In this document: positions 15,364 through 21,434 of the stretch, in pieces
How positions within the stretch are numbered: position 1 is the first letter of the stretch
Layout: every line of letters starts with the position of its first letter
Made by a program: the position numbers and the translations under genes
Notes under the pieces: generated by a model
What the model was told of the DNA's origin: nothing
Seen by the model: only the letters and a program-made list of their open reading frames with translations
Databases searched by the model: none
Virus record (IMG/VR): IMGVR_UViG_3300010354_008449
Coordinates: 1 to 31,745 of that record
Reading direction: 5' to 3' (one strand)
Source of the DNA: a virus
Length of the DNA: 31,745 nucleotides

Positions 15364-15786
15364 ATGAAATATTGGATGGACTACGTTAAAGCAAGTTACG
15401 AAGTTATCTTATATGGTGAAGAGAAATCAGGTATTAATTTAGAACATGAAATAGAAGCATTTGTTGTGCATACGTTTGCAAGATATATGGAAAATCCACG
15501 TATACCAACAGATGCAATAGCAATACAGTTAATGGAGTCATTAAATAAAACAGGAGAAATTAGAAAACAACATCTACAAAAAGTTGCAGAAGAATGTATA
15601 CTAATTGACGGGTTAGATTTAAATTGTAAAAAATGGCCTAGTCAAAATTATTTTGTAGATATGGGTAAAGTAGCACTTGGTTACAGAGCATACGCAGAAA
15701 GACCTCCTGAATTGTTTTATGAAACTGTAGCTCACAATATGAATAAAATAAGCAAAGTTTTGCATAGAATAAAAAACGAAGTATGA
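15364..15786 (+). CDS. protein of unknown function, helical
   Basis: The 140-residue product follows the Dps gene by 3 bases and overlaps the next gene by 4 (ATGA), so it belongs to the same unit. It is acidic to neutral and largely alpha-helical by pattern. Recognisable parts are EHEIEAFVVHTFARYM (27-42), an ILIDGLDLN segment around 90 and a C-terminal VAHNMNKISKVLHRIKNE helix. It has no signal peptide, membrane segment or catalytic motif. It might be a partner of Dps or a structural component; the sequence does not decide. Confidence 0.7.
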   Translation: MKYWMDYVKASYEVILYGEEKSGINLEHEIEAFVVHTFARYMENPRIPTDAIAIQLMESLNKTGEIRKQHLQKVAEECILIDGLDLNCKKWPSQNYFVDMGKVALGYRAYAERPPELFYETVAHNMNKISKVLHRIKNEV

Positions 15787-17000
15787 GAGCATTAGAATTT
15801 TTAAAAGAAAATAAAATCACTTTACAAGATTTGTACAACGGAGAATTTCCTGACCGTGATGAAATGTTTTGGGATTACGTACAAACAAGTGATTTAAAAA
15901 ATCCTTTAGAAATTCAAGTTATGCCCAAACATAAACTATCAATAATGTTGCAAGGTCAATATCGTGTAGAGCATTTAGATGAATTATTAGACATGATGGA
16001 TGATGACCAAAAAGAAAAATTAGAACATTATGTAAATGATCCAAATCTAAGTAATAAAATTATAGTAACAGCAGATAATAAAATTATAGATGGCAATCAC
16101 CGTGCTTTAGCAGCAGCAATGAAAGGTGTCCCCATCAAATATATAGATTTATCAGACATAGATAACATTGATGAAATGGCATTGTCAAAGTACCAAACAT
16201 TTGGTGACTTTACAAAGCCCGGACCATTTAGAGGCCCTGACAAAAAGTTAGTCCCTCATAAAAAGAATATAGAAAAAGCAACTACATTCTTTGAAAAAAC
16301 TCCATATGACTTTAGATTATTCTTTAGTAACATTCCAGGTACAGGTCGTTACAGTGAATATGGTCCAATGAGACCAGAAGCAATAAAAGAAATATTTAAA
16401 GATCAAGCAGAAGAAATATTAAAAGATAGCAGTGATGCTATTACTGTTGTGTTTGTTGGCAACAAGGGTGATAGTAAAGTAATGTTGACTCCATGGATAA
16501 TGGCACATAGATTTGGACATGCTATTCAAGCAGGTGTTCGTGGCAATCGTGGGTGGAGTGCTTGGACAGAAGCAGAAAAACATTTCTTTAGTACAATCAA
16601 TAACTTGCTTGAAGAATATTATGGTAAAATAAGTTCAAATCGCATGGGAGTAACACCAAACTCAATGAAATTTGATTTAACTCCAGAATACAATGCATTA
16701 TTCAATAGTATAGGAACACAGCGTAGTAGTCGCAGTGGTCAGATTAAAAGACCATATGAATTTCTTTATGAAATATTTGCACAATACTTAGGTACTGGAA
16801 AAATAAAATTTAATCCATTACCAACTAATTTAGGTTATGGTCGCAAGGCATGGGGCACACCATCAAAGTACTTGAACATTAAACCAGAGTTCCGTGACGA
16901 AGCAGAACGCAATCAAATATCTGACATGTTGGCTAATGATATGGAATTAATGTTTAACGATGTATTGTCATCAAGTGTTGGTAATATATATGTGATGTAA
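15783..17000 (+). CDS. ParB-like domain plus metallopeptidase-like domain, putative packaged protein
   Basis: The 405-residue protein starts MRALEFLKE/N, another capsid-targeting-like N-terminus. Residues about 45-125 resemble the ParB/Srx-type nucleotide-binding fold, with IIDGNHRALAAAMKG (101-115) as the signature loop. The second half (about 140-400) has MLTPWIMAHRFGHAI (234-248). His242 and His246 have HxxxH spacing as in zinc peptidases, but the catalytic Glu of HExxH is replaced by Arg. EFLYEIFAQYLGTG (about 340) could give a third ligand. It therefore looks like a degenerate or unusual metal site. Overlaps join it to both neighbours. Possible roles are an NTP-driven effector or DNA-binding internal protein. 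The domain calls are from motifs only. Confidence 0.7.
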   Translation: MRALEFLKENKITLQDLYNGEFPDRDEMFWDYVQTSDLKNPLEIQVMPKHKLSIMLQGQYRVEHLDELLDMMDDDQKEKLEHYVNDPNLSNKIIVTADNKIIDGNHRALAAAMKGVPIKYIDLSDIDNIDEMALSKYQTFGDFTKPGPFRGPDKKLVPHKKNIEKATTFFEKTPYDFRLFFSNIPGTGRYSEYGPMRPEAIKEIFKDQAEEILKDSSDAITVVFVGNKGDSKVMLTPWIMAHRFGHAIQAGVRGNRGWSAWTEAEKHFFSTINNLLEEYYGKISSNRMGVTPNSMKFDLTPEYNALFNSIGTQRSSRSGQIKRPYEFLYEIFAQYLGTGKIKFNPLPTNLGYGRKAWGTPSKYLNIKPEFRDEAERNQISDMLANDMELMFNDVLSSSVGNIYVM

Positions 17001-17001
17001 T

Positions 17002-17955
17002 ATGAGAGCAAATGAATTTTTAATTGAGTTTGAACTACCTAAAAATAAATGGGAACTTGTAGTATCAAACGATGACAAACAAGAACTAGGCAATGAACTA
17101 GTTGATCTTGTAAGCCAAGCATATTCAAACACACCTCAAGGTAGTTTTGTTAATTCAATTAAAGATGTTATTCCTAGTGATTGGAATGTAATAGATTGGG
17201 ATCGAGATCCTGATGTTGATAGTTGTGTTTTTTATCGTGCAAATAGAACTGGTGAAAATTGGAGTGGTTATAAAATTCAAGGTCTAGGACATGATGGAAC
17301 ACGCACCAGTAAAGATAAAGCAATAAATAAAATCCAAGAGTTACTTTCTAGACCAGGCGTTTGGATTGAGTCAAGTGATGCTATGCGCCATGTGTTAAAG
17401 AAACTTAATGTCCCATCAATTACTGATGAAAAGTTTTTACAAAAATTATTCAACGATCCTGACTTAAAAATGATTGACAATGATACTTATGTTCGTATGT
17501 TGCCAAATGGTCAGAAAGTAACAGAAACAGTATTTGGAAATCCTAAACTTGTGAGAGCAAATGAATCTGTCCATGAAGAAGCCAAAGCAATCAAAACAGA
17601 TAGCTTAGTATTGAAGTACGCATTCAATGACGAAGCCTTACTGATGAAGGCTTATGAGCGAAAGACTGGAAGCCCATTGGCATTTGTTAAGTTTGTAAAA
17701 GAAAAGAAAGAATTGTATCCAGAAAATCTTTGGGTACATGATGATTATCGTAACAGAGGTATAGCAAAAACAATGTACGATACACTAAAGTCTGAAGGAT
17801 ATGTAATAAACAGAAGTCATGACCAAACAAAAGCAGGTAGTGGATTCTGGGATAAACATCGTGGTGAGGATGCATACGTTTGGGAAGTAAGTGTTAGCGC
17901 ACCGGGTGGACAACATAAATGGTTAGGTAAAGAATTTTATAGGCACTTAGTATGA
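17002..17955 (+). CDS. double GNAT-like acetyltransferase, putative packaged protein
   Basis: The 317-residue protein begins MRANEFLIE/FE, a capsid-targeting-like N-terminus. Residues about 20-180 look like a GNAT-fold domain lacking a clear acetyl-CoA loop (GYKIQGLGHDGTRTSKD, WIESSDAM, GQKVTETVFGNPKL). Residues about 195-300 are a second GNAT-like module with LWVHDDYRNRGIAKTMYDTL (243-262), where R-N-R-G-I-A is motif A for acetyl-CoA. NRSHDQTKAGSGFW then matches the P-x-x-Q-S-x-x-G-x-x-x-W ending of the two modules in the gene at 7241. Between the domains, VRANESVHEE (184-193) echoes the N-terminus. It may acetylate host proteins after entry. It overlaps the secreted nuclease gene by 4 bases. 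Confidence 0.75.
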   Translation: MRANEFLIEFELPKNKWELVVSNDDKQELGNELVDLVSQAYSNTPQGSFVNSIKDVIPSDWNVIDWDRDPDVDSCVFYRANRTGENWSGYKIQGLGHDGTRTSKDKAINKIQELLSRPGVWIESSDAMRHVLKKLNVPSITDEKFLQKLFNDPDLKMIDNDTYVRMLPNGQKVTETVFGNPKLVRANESVHEEAKAIKTDSLVLKYAFNDEALLMKAYERKTGSPLAFVKFVKEKKELYPENLWVHDDYRNRGIAKTMYDTLKSEGYVINRSHDQTKAGSGFWDKHRGEDAYVWEVSVSAPGGQHKWLGKEFYRHLV

Positions 17956-18389
17956 AGAAAATTATAACAACATTATTACTAGCAATAGCTTCAATAGCAT
18001 ATGCTCAAAAACAACCTCAGGGGGTAACCTATGATGCACAAATCGTTCGTGTGAATGACGGCGATACTGTAGTCATAGCGGCTCCCTTTCTACCTGCTCC
18101 GCTCAAACCAGAACTTGCAGTTAGAATCTATGGCGTGGATACTCCAGAAAAAGGATTTAGAGCAAAATGTCCCCAAGAAGATGCTAGAGGACAAGCAGCA
18201 AGCAAGTTCACAAAAGATATGGTTGCGAATAGTCAAAAACGACAAGTCGTCCTCTATGACTGGGACAAATTCGGTGGCCGTGTTTTGGGAGATATCATTT
18301 TAAACGGACAAAGTTTACGAAGCATGTTAATTAAAAATGGATTTGCCCGCGAATACTTTGGTGACGCTAAACAGAGTTGGTGCAATTAA
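17952..18389 (+). CDS. exported staphylococcal-nuclease-like endonuclease
   Basis: The first 19 residues (MKKIITTLLLAIASIAYAQ) form a Sec signal peptide with an A-Y-A cleavage site. The mature protein is an SNase domain. VNDGDTVV (34-41) gives the calcium-site Asp, VRIYGVDTPE gives Arg58, Asp63, Thr64 and Glu66, and KFGGRVLG gives Arg110. Spacings (R to D/T/E 5, 6, 8; E to R 44) equal those of staphylococcal nuclease R35/D40/T41/E43/R87, so it should be a calcium-dependent nuclease. Cys73 and Cys144 could form a disulfide outside the cytoplasm. In a phage this could destroy incoming DNA of rival phages in the periplasm or scavenge nucleotides. It ends convergently with the methyltransferase gene. 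Confidence 0.9.
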   Translation: MKKIITTLLLAIASIAYAQKQPQGVTYDAQIVRVNDGDTVVIAAPFLPAPLKPELAVRIYGVDTPEKGFRAKCPQEDARGQAASKFTKDMVANSQKRQVVLYDWDKFGGRVLGDIILNGQSLRSMLIKNGFAREYFGDAKQSWCN

Positions 18390-19105
18390 AGTTTTTTATA
18401 AACAAAGTATAATCTATCGTTATTATCTTTTTTAAAAGTTTCTAATTTTAGATTGTATTTGTCTGCAAACTCTTTGACTACTTCAAATGACCATGGAAAT
18501 ATATCAACATATGGCCCTGTCTTATGAGATATTCCAGGATTGGCTCTTAAGAACATTGAGCCGCCTTGCTGAAGTATACTAACACATTTTGCAAAGCGTT
18601 TTTCAATTTCATCTTTGCTATTGAAATTAATAGACCCTAATGCAATAATAACATCGTGTTCACCTACATAATCTAATATATCAACCATGTAATCTGCACA
18701 ATTGTTATAAGGGTCAATACCTATCAAATTATGTATTCTACCCTTGAATGGATGATACCCGCACCCAACATCAAGTACACTCTTTGGATTTAAATTATTA
18801 ACTTCTTCAGCTAATTGCCACCCAGTATAATCATACTCGTTTGTTCTAGGCTTCCAAATTTCAGCAAAGAATCTATGAGTATAACGGTTACTTAAATCAG
18901 TTGTAATGTCACTTAACGTTCCAATATAGTCACAAGACAAACTTAATTCAGCTTCAACACTATCTTTGAATTTACGATATCTAGCAGGAGTCCATGGTAG
19001 TTGGTCTACTATAGTATTCTCATCAATAGAAATATTTGCATACTTTGGTAAATTAAATGCGTTTGACAAATTTTCTTTAAGTAGCTTAAAAATTTTAGTA
19101 TTCAT
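18386..19105 (-). CDS. class I SAM-dependent methyltransferase
   Basis: The 239-residue minus-strand product carries VLDVGCGYHPFKG (about 110-122), the glycine-rich SAM-binding motif I. LIGIDPYNNC supplies the acidic residue of motif II, and DVIIALGSINF forms motif IV. The C-terminal half has GGSMFLRANPG and a final LYFVYKKL strand, in the class I order. A helical N-terminal region of about 95 residues may recognise the substrate. There is no signal peptide, so unlike both neighbours it is cytoplasmic. It is one of only two minus-strand genes here. Its stop codon shares TTAA with the nuclease stop, and a perfect TATAAATA late motif faces it from 19163-19170. The substrate is unknown. Confidence 0.82.
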   Translation of the reverse strand: MNTKIFKLLKENLSNAFNLPKYANISIDENTIVDQLPWTPARYRKFKDSVEAELSLSCDYIGTLSDITTDLSNRYTHRFFAEIWKPRTNEYDYTGWQLAEEVNNLNPKSVLDVGCGYHPFKGRIHNLIGIDPYNNCADYMVDILDYVGEHDVIIALGSINFNSKDEIEKRFAKCVSILQQGGSMFLRANPGISHKTGPYVDIFPWSFEVVKEFADKYNLKLETFKKDNNDRLYFVYKKL

Positions 19106-19144
19106 ATAAAAATTTCTTAAAAATTAAAAATTTTTGCCCAATGG

Positions 19145-19152
19145 CATAAATA
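19145..19152 (+). promoter_or_regulatory. T4-type late promoter motif CATAAATA
   Basis: CATAAATAT lies 28 bases before the TctC-like gene ATG, which has GGGAG as ribosome site. It forms an inverted repeat with the opposite-strand motif 10 bases further on. Confidence 0.6.
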
Positions 19153-19162
19153 TTTTGTATTT

Positions 19163-19170
19163 TATTTATA
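19163..19170 (-). promoter_or_regulatory. perfect T4 late promoter TATAAATA, minus strand
   Basis: On the minus strand this reads TATAAATA, the exact T4 late consensus, 57 bases upstream of the methyltransferase ATG. It faces the plus-strand motif at 19145, so transcripts from the two would overlap by a few tens of bases at their 5' ends. Confidence 0.55.
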
Positions 19171-19180
19171 GGGAGTTAGT

Positions 19181-20137
19181 ATGAAACAAATTATTTTGTC
19201 ATTATTATTGTGCCCAATATTAGCAATGGCACAACCAGTAACCGGGACTGTTAAAGTAATAATAGGATTCGCACCTGGATCAGGTAACGAGATATCTTTT
19301 AGAAAAGCATCAAGTATTGTAGAAAAAAACAATCCAAACGTAAACTTTGTAATAGAAAATAAACCAGGAGCTGATGCAGTAGTTGCACAAAATACAGTTT
19401 TATCAGCAACGAAAGACGGTAAATTAATAGGTGTGCCTAGTCATATGAGTCTATTTGTAACTAATGATATTTGGCAAAAAGATATTAAAAAGTTTCAGTA
19501 TAACAGTTTTACTAACGTTGTTACGTTAGGGCAAAGTCCATTAGCATTAGTAGCTAAATCATCTAGTATAATAGATACCCCACAACAGTTCCTAGCAACA
19601 GTACAATCTGGTCATAGAAGTATAAACATAGCAACTGGTGGCGGCGCACATCAAATGGCGTACGAATACATTATGCTTAAATTAAAAGGTGACAGAACAA
19701 AAATTCAAGCAGTTAGATATCAAGGACCTAGTCAAGCAGTAACAGCAGTTGCTGGTGACAAGGACGTAGAGTTTGGAATTATGCCAATTGCAATCGCAAG
19801 ACCATTAATTGAAGCCGGCAAAGTTAAATTGATAGGGTTAACTGGAAATCGTGTACCCGAGAAAATGCAAGATGCTAAATTATTAGAACATAGCATTCCA
19901 GGTATCAGTGTATATGCAGGATGGTTAGTTAGCTTGCCACCAGACACTCCAAAAAATATCTCAGACTGGTATCAAAAAGAATTTAGTGCTGCAATTAGAA
20001 GTAAAGAATATAGAGAATGGGCAAAAGAAAATTATATTTTAATTGCTGAAGACCAGTTAAATATTAATGGTGTAAACAACTATGCTGAAACTCTTAGAAA
20101 AAGTTTTGCACCAATAATTGAGTCTTTATCTAAATGA
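19181..20137 (+). CDS. TctC/Bug-family periplasmic solute-binding protein
   Basis: The 318-residue protein starts with a signal peptide (MKQIILSLLLCPILAMAQ, A-M-A site). The mature protein follows the Bug/TctC pattern: VKVIIGFAPGSGNEISFR (24-41), VIENKPGADAVVAQNTV (57-73), INIATGGGAHQMA (148-160), RYQGPSQAVTAVAGDKDVEF (179-198), KVKLIGLTGNRVPE (214-227) and GWLVSLPPDTPKN (247-259). Family length is about 300-330, so it is complete. These proteins capture carboxylates such as citrate or dicarboxylates for tripartite tricarboxylate transporters or signalling systems. No membrane subunit is visible here, so it would have to serve a host transporter. It has a late-type promoter. It is very unusual cargo for a phage and points to a proteobacterial host, probably a betaproteobacterium. 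Confidence 0.92.
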   Translation: MKQIILSLLLCPILAMAQPVTGTVKVIIGFAPGSGNEISFRKASSIVEKNNPNVNFVIENKPGADAVVAQNTVLSATKDGKLIGVPSHMSLFVTNDIWQKDIKKFQYNSFTNVVTLGQSPLALVAKSSSIIDTPQQFLATVQSGHRSINIATGGGAHQMAYEYIMLKLKGDRTKIQAVRYQGPSQAVTAVAGDKDVEFGIMPIAIARPLIEAGKVKLIGLTGNRVPEKMQDAKLLEHSIPGISVYAGWLVSLPPDTPKNISDWYQKEFSAAIRSKEYREWAKENYILIAEDQLNINGVNNYAETLRKSFAPIIESLSK

Positions 20138-20763
20138 AATATATTTTTGTAGCAGGTGCACCCGGTAGTAAATGGTCAAGTGTAGTTAAAAATATTTACT
20201 ATAGTGATAGTATAGACCGTAGCGATTATAGTGATGAACGTACATATTACCATGATGCATCCGGCGAAATGCAATTAATGCATCTTGGTGCATACTTTGA
20301 TCCTGGCATGGAATTTGGAACCATGCTTGATAATATGTACTCATATAGTAAAAAAGATTTAGAAAAAGAATTTGACAGACCGTTTAGCAGTACAGGAATT
20401 AGAATTATTAAATCGCATGTGTTTGCAAATAATATCAACTTTTTAAAAGAACATTGGCCTGAATGCCCTATTGTATTAGTTCATAGAAGTGATGACAGTT
20501 GTTTGGGTTGGTGGGTTAAATGTGGTCACTTCAATATCACATATCCTGATTATTCAAGTTACTACCAAAACTTAAAAGTAATGGCTAATAAAATTAAACA
20601 ACAAAATCAAGGGATTACAGATGCAATGTGGTATTATAAACACAAAGGGTTAAAAGAAGTATACACAAATTTAGATTTGTGTAATGTTTTGGCCATTAAA
20701 TGGCCAAATAATGAATATAGTCAAAACTATTTAAACAACGATGTAAAGGTTGCAGTAATATGA
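20134..20763 (+). CDS. sulfotransferase-like P-loop protein
   Basis: The 209-residue protein opens with YIFVAGAPGSKWSSVVKNIY (3-22), a strand and P-loop-like turn of the kind sulfotransferases use to bind the 5' phosphosulfate of PAPS. A later HWPECPIVLVHRSDDSCLGW stretch fits the 3' phosphate-binding strand and helix with Arg and Ser. It has no signal peptide. From memory, proteins of this form occur in aquatic T4-like phages, usually annotated as sulfotransferase family. It overlaps both neighbours by 4 bases and is followed by a 2OG-Fe(II) oxygenase, which suggests a shared small-molecule or surface-modification role. A kinase-like activity on another donor is possible. Confidence 0.65.
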   Translation: MKYIFVAGAPGSKWSSVVKNIYYSDSIDRSDYSDERTYYHDASGEMQLMHLGAYFDPGMEFGTMLDNMYSYSKKDLEKEFDRPFSSTGIRIIKSHVFANNINFLKEHWPECPIVLVHRSDDSCLGWWVKCGHFNITYPDYSSYYQNLKVMANKIKQQNQGITDAMWYYKHKGLKEVYTNLDLCNVLAIKWPNNEYSQNYLNNDVKVAVI

Positions 20764-21434
20764 TAAAAAGTAGTTGGGAAGAAACTAAAAAATTAAGCAA
20801 ATATCATTTTGATAATTTTAAAAATGATAATCAACAAGATAAAGTAGATGTATTAGGTAAACTTACATATGACTTTAAAGATGATGTAGCAAAAATAATT
20901 AAATCGTCAAAACCAAGTACATGGAGAACACGCGGAGAACATAGCAATGCAAGATCATCTATTGAGTACGATACAGAAGAATATGATTTAGAAAATACTG
21001 GTTATAGTAAGAATCATATTGTTAGTAATTTAACATATGAAATGACACCAGTGTGTAATAGGATAGGTGAATTATTTAACTTTGATAAAATGTCAAAAAG
21101 ACTGCATGTACAACTACCTGGACAAGTTTGGAATTTACACATAGACAAATTACAAAAATATAATCCAGATTATCCAGAAACTGTTATGAGAGTCATGATA
21201 CAACTTACAGACTGGGAGCAGGGTCATTTTTGGAGTTATGGTAATTTCATGTATAAACAATGGCGTGCTGGAGAAGTTACTACGTTTGATTGGCAAAATA
21301 TCCCACATTCTACTGCAAATGCAGGACATAATCCAAGAGTTACATTACAAATTACTGGTATAATGACTGATCAGTCAAAAGAATTTATTAATAGATTAAA
21401 AAGATTTCAAAAATACGACTTAACATTTGATTAA
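20760..21434 (+). CDS. 2-oxoglutarate/Fe(II)-dependent oxygenase
   Basis: The 224-residue protein has WNLHIDKLQKY (124-134) with the iron-binding His127-x-Asp129. IPHSTANAGHNPRVTLQI (181-198) follows, with the distal His183 and Arg193 that would hold the 2-oxoglutarate carboxylate. RVMIQLTDWEQGHFWSYG and AGEVTTFDW complete the double-stranded beta-helix order and resemble aspartyl/asparaginyl hydroxylases. It should hydroxylate a peptide or small molecule using oxygen and 2-oxoglutarate. It lies directly after the sulfotransferase-like gene (ATGA) and ends convergently, sharing TTAA with the radical SAM gene. The substrate is unknown. Confidence 0.85.
   Translation: MIKSSWEETKKLSKYHFDNFKNDNQQDKVDVLGKLTYDFKDDVAKIIKSSKPSTWRTRGEHSNARSSIEYDTEEYDLENTGYSKNHIVSNLTYEMTPVCNRIGELFNFDKMSKRLHVQLPGQVWNLHIDKLQKYNPDYPETVMRVMIQLTDWEQGHFWSYGNFMYKQWRAGEVTTFDWQNIPHSTANAGHNPRVTLQITGIMTDQSKEFINRLKRFQKYDLTFD

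Noticed and set aside
16083-16130. ParB-type partition or plasmid maintenance gene
   Set aside because: Only the DGNHR nucleotide-binding loop is shared; there is no ParA partner, no helix-turn-helix and no centromere-like repeats, so a partition role is not supported.
18390-18420. Possible terminator after the nuclease gene (T-run at 18391-18396)
   Set aside because: No stable stem precedes the T-run.
19110-19140. A/T-rich palindrome AAAAATTTTT as an operator
   Set aside because: Such strings are common by chance in this AT-rich DNA and no second copy at a similar position was seen.
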